A DNA stretch of 54,844 bases from positions 1 to 54,844 of IMG/VR virus record IMGVR_UViG_3300032293_001351, one strand, 5' to 3'. The notes beneath the pieces were generated by a model. It was not told the origin of the DNA. It searched no databases and saw nothing but the letters and a program-made list of their open reading frames with translations. Position numbers and translations under genes: made by a program. Below, piece by piece: positions 7,357 through 16,477 of the stretch; position 1 is the first letter of the stretch; each line of letters begins with the position of its first letter. The stretch is from a virus.

Positions 7357-8016
7357 TTATGAGTTTACTTTTATAATTGTTACAGGTATGCTAATTCTAG
7401 CTCCAGAGTCGCGTCCAACTACAACTAAAGTAGTATATAAAGATGTACTAGAACCAAATAAAGTATTAACAGTTGTTGCCGTTAAATTAATAGTAGTTCC
7501 AATAACTGTTTTACTTACATTAGTACCAATAGTGGTTGTAGAATTTAACGAAGTAGCTTCAGGAGTATTAATTCCAACACCATTGAAAGAACTCATTGTT
7601 CTAACATCACCTATAGTAGCCACATATCCTGATTGTTCAAATGTTGATGTAGCACCAAGATAATTTAATGTTTGCGGAGTAATAGCAAGAGAAGCTCCTT
7701 GTTTTATTGTAATTGCTGTATATCCAAGATCTAAAACTGGTATTTTAGCAGTTCCTCTAGGAAGTGTAATAAGTTTATACTTCATAATCTCCATGTCATT
7801 AGGATATGCTTGAATTATAGGCATAGCTTCAATAGCCTCACCATAAAATGCAGATCCTGATGGATGATTTGGATTATAAAGAGTGTAGTCTATTTCATCA
7901 TCAGCTAAGCTGAATTGAGTTATTCTGAATGATCCATCGTTTCTAGAAAGAAGTTCCCTTCCTTTTTTAGTAAGGATGGCATCTACTACTACTGATGTAC
8001 TACTTAAATATGACAT
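7357..8016 (-). CDS. Tail structural protein (219 aa)
   Basis: The N-terminus carries VVVDAILTKKGRELLSRND followed by ITQFSLADDEIDYTLY. This 'LTKKGRELL...LADDEIDY' start is shared by tail-associated proteins of environmental T4-like phages. The remainder is Thr/Ser-rich beta sequence ending in a basic strand. Own ATATTTAT motif 16 bases upstream. Function within the tail not assigned. Confidence 0.78.
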   Translation of the reverse strand: MSYLSSTSVVVDAILTKKGRELLSRNDGSFRITQFSLADDEIDYTLYNPNHPSGSAFYGEAIEAMPIIQAYPNDMEIMKYKLITLPRGTAKIPVLDLGYTAITIKQGASLAITPQTLNYLGATSTFEQSGYVATIGDVRTMSSFNGVGINTPEATSLNSTTTIGTNVSKTVIGTTINLTATTVNTLFGSSTSLYTTLVVVGRDSGARISIPVTIIKVNS

Positions 8017-8032
8017 ATAAATGGGCTTTTAA

Positions 8033-8040
8033 ATAAATAT
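8033..8040 (-). promoter_or_regulatory. ATATTTAT late-type motif before the 8016 gene
   Basis: Minus strand reads cacATATTTATTTaaaag, 16 bases before the ATG and directly upstream of the stop end of the 1413-aa gene. It would re-initiate transcription for the last part of the tail operon. Confidence 0.45.
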
Positions 8041-8043
8041 GTG

Positions 8044-11000
8044 TTATTGGAAAATTATTGTATTTGTATCTGGATCTATTAAATTCTGTTGCTTAAGAGC
8101 TTTTATAACATTTCCTGAGTTGTTTCTTACAGCAGGATCTATATATTGTGGAAAAAGAATTCCATTTTCAACTATAGTAGAATCCTTAGGATTATATCTA
8201 AGCATTACATTAGTTTCATCTGGTACGTGTTTCCAAACTATATATCTGCAAGCTCTCCATGGAGCATTTGTTAAAGTATCAACTGGTATAGTTGAACCTG
8301 TAATAAATAAAGCTAGGTTAGCAGGTCTATCTAATTCAACTAATAATCTAGAACCAGTTACTCCAGATCCTGTAACTGATGTGTTTTTTACTACATATTC
8401 AAATCTTTCATCCCATGCTAATCTAGATGCAGAATCATATAAAGATATTCTATCTCCCACATTTAATGTAAAAGGAAGAATAACGTCATCTAAAAGAGAT
8501 GAAGTCCAAGCAAGATCTGAGTTTGAATTAAATGTTAATCCATTTCTATCATAATAATAAGCTAATGTACTATTAAATACTAATTGATTAGATTCTGATA
8601 TAAAATATAAACAAGGAGAACCTGTAACTTGTGTTGTATAATATTCAAGAAAAGTAGAAGATCCTGGTGAAGGGGGAGTACCGCTTCCTGATCTACGTGC
8701 AGTAACAGTACTAACAAAAGGCTGAAGACAAGTTGAAATATACTCAAAAGTTGGAGGTAATCCTATGAAAGACCAGTCTCCAAAACAATTAGATGCCTGT
8801 GTTGTTGTAAATACTACCTCGGTAATACCAAAAGAACTTCCTGATTGGATAGCCGCATTAAAACTTCTAACCTCAGTTCCACAAATACCAGAAGTATTTA
8901 CTATAGTACTTACAGTGGCGGTAACATTATAAGGAACATTACCTCCGTTATACGAAACACGAAATGAACTTGAATAATTACTTGTACCATCTAGATCACC
9001 AGGTGTACATGGTTCAACTTCATCTTCATCAGTAAACCATTGAACTGTCCAATTAGTTTCATCAAGAACAGCGTCTCCAGGAACTGCTGGGGATGATACA
9101 TCGATTCTTTCTATAGCAGGAGTATCTAATGTATATCTTTGATTATTTGCTGAGGATCCACTTATATTATGTAATATTGGAAGATATCTAAATCCACCTT
9201 CAAATATTTCTAAAGTAGGATTATTTACTAATTGTTGAGAATACGGATTTTTTTCATCATATTCAAATAAAGAAACATCTGCGGTTTGCCCAGATTTAAA
9301 TACATTTTGTACGCTAAATATATTTTGATTTGTTTTAGTTAAATCTAAAACATTTTCATCATTATCAATTAGATACTTTATTTGTGCATTAGATCTACCA
9401 GGTAAATATATAGAAGCTCCATATATATCTAATAGATATGCATATTGATATTTTATTTTATCTATAGTTGCAGTTTTACCATAAGAAATATCTCCTGGTG
9501 TATAAACATTGTATAAAGCACTATTAATTATAGATCCAACATATCTAGGATATATAGATCTTTTTAGATTGTAGTTATAGTCTTGAACATAAGCATATGG
9601 ATCATTAGGATTAGTATAAGTAGCGTAATTATCTACTTGAGAATTATTTATCGATTGAGTAACTATTCCATAGTTAACAGGTATAGTTTGATCAGCATTA
9701 TAATCTAAATCCCAAAGTATTTGTGATCTTACAGATTGAGTAACGTTTTGATATAGCGCCCCTAATGAATAAGTGACAAATAAAGAACTGGAAGGAAGTT
9801 GAGATATTTCAAACTGAGGAAATTCTTGTCCATCAGTAACTATTATTATAGAACCACTAAGTTCTCCAGTATATTTTTCTATTCCATCAGAGCTTATAAA
9901 TTGTACAGAACCAGATGGAGTCATTATACTTCCTGTAAATGAAGTAGAACCTATAACGGCTCCTGCAGATGAACCTGATATAAATGCAGTATCTATAGAC
10001 TGAGAATAATCATTAAAACTTGCACTAGGTTCATGTCTAGCGTATTTATTCCTCTCTAACACGTGCGATTTAATTATGATACCAGTAGAGAGATTAGCTC
10101 TAGCAGGAACATAGTCTTTAATCATTTTAAAAAGAGAGTTATTATAAAACTTAACTAATCTTATATATTCCCAAATACTATTTTTTTGTGTATATGAACT
10201 AAAATATGTTTCATTAAAATTTACTAGTGGAGTATAAGATGCTGAATACTGATATCCTGGCGATCCAATTAATTGATCAATATTAAAGTATCCTTCAGAT
10301 GTAACTATATTTTTATTAATAGTATCTGCTGGAGAAAATCCAACTTCTATATTGGTAGTATTAATTCTATTAATATTTTGATAGTATTGTAAACTTGCTT
10401 CAGGATGTAGTAATGATGAAGATAGAGTTAAACTACCAGTTACGTTTCCTCCACTTCCTGTTACTATTGCAACTTTATATGTAGATGAATCTAAATCAAA
10501 TATGCCATCTACAGAATTAACAGGAGTTCCTCCAAATTCTCTAACTGTTAAAATATCATCAGGAATACCAAATGTACTTATAAGAGCTTTAACACCTCTT
10601 TCAGTACCTTTACTTTTAAGTAAGTAAGGTAAATTATGATATAGTCTTTTATATAGCTCTTGTTGAATATCTTTTGCAGCAAGTGTTTCTAAACTTGAAG
10701 TAACATATTTTCCTCCAATTGCAGTTATTTTTTCTGAACCCGTGGGAGGTAGTAATGATCCATCTGTATTTATTCCAAACAACGTATAATAGAGGTTGTC
10801 TGATACATTTGAATTTGTATATAACTGGATCCCAAGACCTCTCAGTGCGTCTCCAACAACGTCTAATGATATTCCTGTATCAGGGTTATTTGTAGCATTA
10901 TATCTATTAGAAAGATCTTTATAGTAGATCCATATATTATCAAAGTGTTGGCCAATCATATCCATAAAGGTAATGAAAGGTTGGTTATTTGAATCGTCTA

Positions 11001-12285
11001 ATAAATACTGAGGGATGGAATTATGTAGTAGATCTTTATTAGTGGAATCAAAATAAGATGCACTAAATAATAAAGATTGAGTTGTAGCAGTAGGAACTGT
11101 GTTTACAGATCCTAAAAAATTACTGACTTGAGAAGAAGTTACTGAATATAGTTGATAAGGTTGTGTAGAATTTAATTTAGGCCATGCCCAACTAGATGAA
11201 TTAAAATAAAGAAAATATTCGTATGTATCAAATTTTTCTATTATATTATCTATAGCCTGTTGCGTTGAATCTATAGAATTTGCAGAATATATTATATTTC
11301 CAGATCCTCCTGCTACTAAAGATTGACTATACTGCTGAGTTTTATATTGTTCTATTAATCCTACTTTATAAACAAAATTGTTTATTCTTTCAACTGCACT
11401 TGAAAAATGTATAAAATTTGAAAAATTAGTATAGTCTACATTTATAGATATCGATCTATCTTGATAATAACTTATTAATTTTTGATACGAAGAACTTACA
11501 GGACTAGCTAATAAATTATCGTAATTATAATATGGGGTAGTCTGTCCATTTTTATCATTTATTTGAACATTAAAATTAGGGCCTCTTAATCTATTTACTT
11601 GTTGTATATCCTGCGCTTCAACAGTAATAGAAACATTAAAACTAACAGATTCTGCTACTTTATCTATTATCCATAATTGAGATTTTAATGAAAATTCAAA
11701 AGGTAGTGGTTCGTATAATTTTATTATTAAATAAGCACCATCATCATCTTCGGTAAGCGCTACATTATTTGCGGCTATAATTTTATTTTCTCCAAAATTT
11801 AAATAAAATACAGGATAATAATTTTTAGTAGCAATATAAGATTGATAAGAAGTAAATCCACTTCTTATAGCATCATTACTTAGTGTTTGAGATGCTAATT
11901 TTAATTCTTTCCCTGAAGGAGAAATTTCTTTTATCCAATAATAATTACTAATTGAAGAATTAAATAATTTAGTATAAAAATTATATTTTATATTTAAATC
12001 TCCTCTAAAAAATCCTCTACTCTTTAAATCTTTTTCTGGATCTAAAGAAAGAGCTGAGTAAGTATTATTTTGAGGGTTATTTAATAAATACGGATAATAA
12101 TCAAATGCACTATAATCAGAAAATAATAGTAAGTTATTTTCATCATAAATAAAAAGTTCTAAATAATCATTAAAATTTCCAAAAGAAGTATTTATAAAAT
12201 TAGTTGTAACTAAAGATCTATCTTGTGAAGATAATTGACCTAAGTCGTTTCCTCTTCCTCTATATTCAATATTAACTAATTCCAT
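8044..12285 (-). CDS. Giant tail/baseplate structural protein (1413 aa)
   Basis: The largest complete gene in the window. It is beta-rich and dominated by Ser, Asn, Tyr, Thr and Ile. Segments include a start MELVNIEYRGRGNDLGQ and a region around 470-620 with KGTERGVKALISTFGIPDDIL, a phrase I associate with tail/baseplate proteins of marine T4-like phages. There are many GSS/TGS turns, and a Cys-containing late domain near 1110-1230 (EPCTPGDLDGTSNYSS, ISTCLQPF). Position after gp25, gp6 and two small genes is where T4 has gp7/gp8/gp10, so a baseplate wedge or proximal fibre role fits. It starts 1 base into the preceding stop, so it is coupled. Confidence 0.8.
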   Translation of the reverse strand: MELVNIEYRGRGNDLGQLSSQDRSLVTTNFINTSFGNFNDYLELFIYDENNLLLFSDYSAFDYYPYLLNNPQNNTYSALSLDPEKDLKSRGFFRGDLNIKYNFYTKLFNSSISNYYWIKEISPSGKELKLASQTLSNDAIRSGFTSYQSYIATKNYYPVFYLNFGENKIIAANNVALTEDDDGAYLIIKLYEPLPFEFSLKSQLWIIDKVAESVSFNVSITVEAQDIQQVNRLRGPNFNVQINDKNGQTTPYYNYDNLLASPVSSSYQKLISYYQDRSISINVDYTNFSNFIHFSSAVERINNFVYKVGLIEQYKTQQYSQSLVAGGSGNIIYSANSIDSTQQAIDNIIEKFDTYEYFLYFNSSSWAWPKLNSTQPYQLYSVTSSQVSNFLGSVNTVPTATTQSLLFSASYFDSTNKDLLHNSIPQYLLDDSNNQPFITFMDMIGQHFDNIWIYYKDLSNRYNATNNPDTGISLDVVGDALRGLGIQLYTNSNVSDNLYYTLFGINTDGSLLPPTGSEKITAIGGKYVTSSLETLAAKDIQQELYKRLYHNLPYLLKSKGTERGVKALISTFGIPDDILTVREFGGTPVNSVDGIFDLDSSTYKVAIVTGSGGNVTGSLTLSSSLLHPEASLQYYQNINRINTTNIEVGFSPADTINKNIVTSEGYFNIDQLIGSPGYQYSASYTPLVNFNETYFSSYTQKNSIWEYIRLVKFYNNSLFKMIKDYVPARANLSTGIIIKSHVLERNKYARHEPSASFNDYSQSIDTAFISGSSAGAVIGSTSFTGSIMTPSGSVQFISSDGIEKYTGELSGSIIIVTDGQEFPQFEISQLPSSSLFVTYSLGALYQNVTQSVRSQILWDLDYNADQTIPVNYGIVTQSINNSQVDNYATYTNPNDPYAYVQDYNYNLKRSIYPRYVGSIINSALYNVYTPGDISYGKTATIDKIKYQYAYLLDIYGASIYLPGRSNAQIKYLIDNDENVLDLTKTNQNIFSVQNVFKSGQTADVSLFEYDEKNPYSQQLVNNPTLEIFEGGFRYLPILHNISGSSANNQRYTLDTPAIERIDVSSPAVPGDAVLDETNWTVQWFTDEDEVEPCTPGDLDGTSNYSSSFRVSYNGGNVPYNVTATVSTIVNTSGICGTEVRSFNAAIQSGSSFGITEVVFTTTQASNCFGDWSFIGLPPTFEYISTCLQPFVSTVTARRSGSGTPPSPGSSTFLEYYTTQVTGSPCLYFISESNQLVFNSTLAYYYDRNGLTFNSNSDLAWTSSLLDDVILPFTLNVGDRISLYDSASRLAWDERFEYVVKNTSVTGSGVTGSRLLVELDRPANLALFITGSTIPVDTLTNAPWRACRYIVWKHVPDETNVMLRYNPKDSTIVENGILFPQYIDPAVRNNSGNVIKALKQQNLIDPDTNTIIFQ

Positions 12286-12623
12286 TATACTATAGTATTT
12301 ATATCATTTAATGATTGATTTATATCTAGTATTTGCTGTCTTAAAGAATTGATTTCTTCTATAAGAGCTTGTTTTTCAGCATCTAGTACAGAACCTCCTA
12401 TATACTGTTGACTTGTTTCAACTAAATATGTATGAGAATTTATAGATCCAGATACAGGAATATCAAAAAACAAATCATTATAATAAGTAAAAAATTCATC
12501 TACAGTTACAATACTTGAAGTTACAGGAATTTCTTGAGGTATAAGTTCTTCAAAATCCGTATCAATAGCTTTTGTATATGTATTTAAACCGTATATTTCT
12601 TTTGTTAATTCAATATTAGTCAT
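12285..12623 (-). CDS. Small structural protein with C-terminal coiled coil (112 aa)
   Basis: The N-terminal half is acidic beta sequence (DTDFEELIPQEIPVTSS). The C-terminal 30 residues form a heptad pattern (EKQALIEEINSLRQQILDI), a likely trimeric or dimeric coiled coil. It shares single-base stop/start junctions with both neighbours (12623 and 12285), so its stoichiometry is probably tied to theirs. No family recognised. A connector or chaperone for the 1413-aa protein is plausible. Confidence 0.72.
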   Translation of the reverse strand: MTNIELTKEIYGLNTYTKAIDTDFEELIPQEIPVTSSIVTVDEFFTYYNDLFFDIPVSGSINSHTYLVETSQQYIGGSVLDAEKQALIEEINSLRQQILDINQSLNDINTIV

Positions 12624-13729
12624 TATCTAGTAACTTTAAATATTAAGTTATTATCTATTTCATAAGATGTACCATCAGATAATATTGTTTTAATTAATAT
12701 TTTATAATATCTTTCTGGTTCTAGTCCATTCATATATAAGTTAAAATAACTATTTATTCCATCACAACTAACTTTTGTATACGAAGTGTCATAATCTATT
12801 AGTATATCATTTGTCTTTACATCTTGTAAAGCCCAATAAGATGTTTGCGGAAGGGCTTTATTAGTTGTATATAAAGAAGATGTTGTAAATGTTCTTACTG
12901 GATATTTATCTCTTACATTTATATTAAATCTATATTTTCCTGTTCCGTATTTGTAAGTGTCTAAATTATTTGATAATGTAATTACACTATCAGTACTATT
13001 AATTACAGAAAGACTTCCTGTGGAATATAAAGTATCATCCCATTTTATTTCTAATGTTGGAGGATAAATAGTGTGAGTATCAACTGAGAAAAAACTTAAT
13101 CCTATATAGCTTCCTGAATTTTGTTCAATTGCATTAGTGTGTTTAGCTATAAATCCATAATTTGATCTAGAACCACTAAACCAAGTATTAACTATAGAAC
13201 TAACATCTACATTTATATCTTTATTATCTGGATAATTGAATGATTGCGTAACTACTAAATTTGTCCATGATCCACCACCGGGAGTTAAATAATATGATCC
13301 GTTTCCCCATTGATTAGATGCTGTTGTAAATTGATTAGGACTATACCAACATGCCCCGTTTCTAGTTTCAGGGGAGTCTCCAAACTTTCCTGTTCCCATT
13401 TCCCAAGATTGAGAAACTTGTCTAAATTCTAAACTATATGTAGTATTTAAGTTCTCAGCAGTAGCTAAGAATAATCTTAGATTAGTTTTCCATGATCCTG
13501 TAGCAAATGATTTTAAAGTGGCTATATCTGAATCGGAAAAAGATATAATAGCTCTTCTTAAATTATCTTGAAGTAATGGTTCTGAAGGAACAGGATCTAC
13601 AAAATAATTAGAAGGATTATCTGAATTTTTAACTGATATTTCTAATATTTCATCAAGACCTGCATTAGCTGCAGGACTGCTTGAATATAAAGTAGTATCA
13701 GAAGAAGCAAATATTTTATATACGGCCAT
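12623..13729 (-). CDS. Virion protein with DNRLRE-type beta-sandwich (368 aa)
   Basis: Residues 1-230 fit the DNRLRE/carbohydrate-binding-like fold: ASSDTTLYSSSPAANAG at the start, RRAIISF (the R-x-hydrophobic strand) near 60, LRLFLATAEN, then VSSIVNTWFSGSRSNYGF and PPTLEIKW. Such domains occur in extracellular and fibre-associated proteins and often bind glycans. The C-terminal 140 residues look like an Ig-like second domain. It lies directly after gp6, so it may be a baseplate-attached, host-contacting protein. Confidence 0.75.
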   Translation of the reverse strand: MAVYKIFASSDTTLYSSSPAANAGLDEILEISVKNSDNPSNYFVDPVPSEPLLQDNLRRAIISFSDSDIATLKSFATGSWKTNLRLFLATAENLNTTYSLEFRQVSQSWEMGTGKFGDSPETRNGACWYSPNQFTTASNQWGNGSYYLTPGGGSWTNLVVTQSFNYPDNKDINVDVSSIVNTWFSGSRSNYGFIAKHTNAIEQNSGSYIGLSFFSVDTHTIYPPTLEIKWDDTLYSTGSLSVINSTDSVITLSNNLDTYKYGTGKYRFNINVRDKYPVRTFTTSSLYTTNKALPQTSYWALQDVKTNDILIDYDTSYTKVSCDGINSYFNLYMNGLEPERYYKILIKTILSDGTSYEIDNNLIFKVTR

Positions 13730-13741
13730 TTTTTATTTTTT

Positions 13742-15601
13742 TTACATTGTTACTACGCGACCTTGAATATCTGTATTAGGAAATTTTAATTCAAATATAG
13801 AAGGATCTAAAGATGGGTAAATTACGCCATTTAAACTTCCTGCTGAAATATCATAAGAATATTTTGAATATCCATCAGCTTCTCCAAACTTATTTACTAT
13901 TTTTATGTCTTTTACAGTTTGAACACCTTCAACAACATCTAATAAAGAGTATATATCTCCTAATATAATAGGTTGATTTATTTGCCAGTTATTTATATTA
14001 AAAAAGTTTTGTAGTGCCAATATACATCTAGCAATTACATCTTGACTTGTATAATTAGGCCTGATTATAATTTCAAAATCGCATCCTATATTAATTATAT
14101 ACGCAGGTTTAATATTAACAGCGTCAGTCATCATTCTATAATCAGATAGATACGTCTGTAAATTTTGAAGTAGTGCTGGTGAAGGATTTGCTAAATTATT
14201 ACTAGAATTAAGACCTAGTACATAAAGACTAACTAAAACTTGATCTTTTTGACCAATATCTCCTTGCATATAATTATTAAATGTAGCATCATCTTTAGTT
14301 ATATATGCTTTAGATACTTTACCATATCGAGAAGGCATGCTAAGTGTTCTAGCTAAATAATCTTCTTGAGTTACGGCTCTGTATTGAGTAGGAAACTCTG
14401 CTGCTATATTCATTCTAAGCTCATCTATAGAATCTCCATCTCCACCCCCAGAAGCAGGGTCTGGATTATTTACAATCAAAGTATTTTCAAATGAAGAGTT
14501 TCCTGATAATATGTAAGAAGATATTTGAGTTAATTGATTAGAAAGAACATTTGCTTTTGCTCCTCCACCTACTAGATATTGAAAAGTTATTGTGGTATTT
14601 TTTGGTGCTAATCCATAAGTTTGAGTTGTTACAAAATTAGTCGGATCAAATGAACTAGATAGTGTACTAAGACCTCCACCAGTTAAACCGACACTTACAT
14701 TATTAGGATTAGGCAAAACAGCAGTATCAGCAACAGAATTAATACCAGGCCCAAATTCTATTTCTAATGATCCATCCGATCTAAATCTAGATGTAAACCT
14801 TCTAGGTACAGATAGTTTCTGTATCATATAAGGAACTTGGTTTTGAAATTGATATAAAGATGGATAATTTGCTGCTGTGTTTTCCACAGGTCTTAATATA
14901 TAATCTTGTGCTAAATAAGGAACTTCATACCAAGTATTACCATCAGAATCTTTTGCTTCTAATATAGTAATTATTGAATTGTCATTTATAGTTACTGTTG
15001 AAAATCTTTGTGGCGCTGAAAAACTAAAATTTTGAGTTTTTACTAATCCTGATATAGCTTGTACAGTTTTTCTTAATAAATAAGAAGTAGGTACATTTGA
15101 ACCATTTAAAGTATAAACTTCAACTGTAGTAGGATCTAATGAAGATGAAGTATTAAAATTAACTTTTTGAGGAACATAAAATGTTACAGAATTATCCACA
15201 TTTGATTTAATTTGCATTCCTTGTTCTAAAGTAAATGCGTAGCTAAAATCTGGTGCAACATCACCTCCACCAATATTAACTGCGGGTATTTGTTGATATA
15301 CATCAAGGTTCACTATAGCAGCAGATGTTATTTTAGGTCTATAACCTAACATGTAGGATAAAGTATATAAATTATTTTTTTGTTTTGAATATTGTAAAAA
15401 AGTTTCTTGAATTTGATTATCTAAATAAAATGAAAGAACATCTCCAACATAAGAAGCCATGTCTATAAACATACTACCTGGGCTAGCCTGCGTAAAATCA
15501 TTATACACAGTAGGATAATATGCTCTTGCATATTCTATAAGATCTGACTTAAAAGTAGAAAAATCTTTATTTAGATATCTTATGTCAATATTTGTTGCCA
15601 T
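13742..15601 (-). CDS. gp6: Baseplate wedge protein, T4 gp6 / baseplate J family (619 aa)
   Basis: The start MATNIDIRYLNKDFSTFKSD leads into FTQASPGSMFIDMASYVGDVL and LYTLSYMLGYRPK, the hallmark N-terminal region of gp6-type wedge proteins. The middle holds the baseplate-J-like part (GGGDGDSIDELRMNIAAEFPTQYRAVTQEDY), and the C-terminus has an insertion domain plus the VVEGVQTVKDIKI strand. gp6 forms the ring around the hub and cross-links the wedges. Length is close to T4 gp6 (about 660). It directly follows gp25, as in T4-like operons. Confidence 0.95.
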   Translation of the reverse strand: MATNIDIRYLNKDFSTFKSDLIEYARAYYPTVYNDFTQASPGSMFIDMASYVGDVLSFYLDNQIQETFLQYSKQKNNLYTLSYMLGYRPKITSAAIVNLDVYQQIPAVNIGGGDVAPDFSYAFTLEQGMQIKSNVDNSVTFYVPQKVNFNTSSSLDPTTVEVYTLNGSNVPTSYLLRKTVQAISGLVKTQNFSFSAPQRFSTVTINDNSIITILEAKDSDGNTWYEVPYLAQDYILRPVENTAANYPSLYQFQNQVPYMIQKLSVPRRFTSRFRSDGSLEIEFGPGINSVADTAVLPNPNNVSVGLTGGGLSTLSSSFDPTNFVTTQTYGLAPKNTTITFQYLVGGGAKANVLSNQLTQISSYILSGNSSFENTLIVNNPDPASGGGDGDSIDELRMNIAAEFPTQYRAVTQEDYLARTLSMPSRYGKVSKAYITKDDATFNNYMQGDIGQKDQVLVSLYVLGLNSSNNLANPSPALLQNLQTYLSDYRMMTDAVNIKPAYIINIGCDFEIIIRPNYTSQDVIARCILALQNFFNINNWQINQPIILGDIYSLLDVVEGVQTVKDIKIVNKFGEADGYSKYSYDISAGSLNGVIYPSLDPSIFELKFPNTDIQGRVVTM

Positions 15602-15603
15602 TT

Positions 15604-16017
15604 TTACATGTTTTGAACAGTTAATATAACTGAATCATTTTCATTTGAAGTTAATAATCTGTAACTAAATTTTATATTTATAGAATTATAATCTGGACTA
15701 GGTATTACATTTAGAGTAACTATTTCTATTTGGGGAAATTGATTTTCCATTTGCGTTCTTATAGATTGCTCTATTTCTTCAAAACTTTGTGTGTCTATTT
15801 GTTCGAATAATCTAGCTCTGAGGCCAGCTCCAAAAGTCGGATTAAAAACCCTTTCACCAGGATCTGTTAATAAATAATTTATTATATTATATTTTAATTG
15901 ATCTTTTGTGGTATATACAGATGAAAATACATTATCAGCATCAAAAGGTATTTTTATTCCAATTGCAGTTGAAGATTTAAGGTCTAGTGGTGATATTTGT
16001 TTTAATCCGTAAGCCAT
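15604..16017 (-). CDS. gp25: Baseplate wedge protein, gp25 / GPW family (137 aa)
   Basis: Contains LKYNIINYLLTDPGERVFNPTFGAGLRARLFE, the conserved gp25 core with the LTxPGER-x5-FG motif, then a helix and two C-terminal strands. gp25 nucleates sheath assembly on the baseplate. Length matches the family (about 130). It is one base from the upstream gene and 2 bases from gp6. Confidence 0.96.
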   Translation of the reverse strand: MAYGLKQISPLDLKSSTAIGIKIPFDADNVFSSVYTTKDQLKYNIINYLLTDPGERVFNPTFGAGLRARLFEQIDTQSFEEIEQSIRTQMENQFPQIEIVTLNVIPSPDYNSINIKFSYRLLTSNENDSVILTVQNM

Positions 16018-16457
16018 TATATTTGTCCTTGTTCTTTAAGTTTTGCCATAAGACCTGTGAAGTCAGGGACTTCATTTATTTGTACAGCATCTATATTTGA
16101 ACTAGGTCTAGCAGTTCCTAACATGCCTTCTACACTACCTACTTTAACTTCCTTAGGTTGGAAGGCTAAACCAGGATGTACATTATCTGAAGTCATATTA
16201 AAGTCTTCATTTAACATACTTTGAGCGGTATCATTTAAAAACGCTGCCATTGGATTATTTCCTGTAAATTTAACAGGTCTAGTAGTCTGTGTGTTTAAAG
16301 TACCAGGTATTTTTGATTTTACCTGCTCCTGTAAGCTCTTTTTAGGATCTGCCAATGGAGTTTTTTTAACCTCACTTAAAAGTTTAGGAAGCTCTTCTTT
16401 AAGAACAGATCTAAGTTCTTCTCTTATTAGTTTTCTTAATTGGTCTATTTGTCCCAT
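16017..16457 (-). CDS. Baseplate-operon protein with N-terminal coiled coil (146 aa)
   Basis: The first ~35 residues are a charged heptad helix (IDQLRKLIREELRSVLKEE). The rest is a low-complexity, Pro-containing linker and a short C-terminal helix (FTGLMAKLKEQGQI). No family recognised. An own ATATTTAT motif lies 5 bases before the ATG, and the stop overlaps the gp25 start, so it leads the gp25-gp6 transcript. It may be a wedge or hub adaptor. Confidence 0.72.
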   Translation of the reverse strand: MGQIDQLRKLIREELRSVLKEELPKLLSEVKKTPLADPKKSLQEQVKSKIPGTLNTQTTRPVKFTGNNPMAAFLNDTAQSMLNEDFNMTSDNVHPGLAFQPKEVKVGSVEGMLGTARPSSNIDAVQINEVPDFTGLMAKLKEQGQI

Positions 16458-16462
16458 ATCTT

Positions 16463-16470
16463 ATAAATAT
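16463..16470 (-). promoter_or_regulatory. ATATTTAT late-type motif before the gp25-gp6 group
   Basis: Minus strand reads ataATATTTATAAGat then ATG, a 5-base gap. The following group is the 146-aa gene, gp25 and gp6. Confidence 0.5.
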
Positions 16471-16477
16471 TATTTTA

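Noticed and set aside
8039-8554. 171-aa plus-strand ORF opposite the 1413-aa gene
   Set aside because: Lies wholly antisense to the strongly structured reading of the 1413-aa protein and has no recognisable domain.
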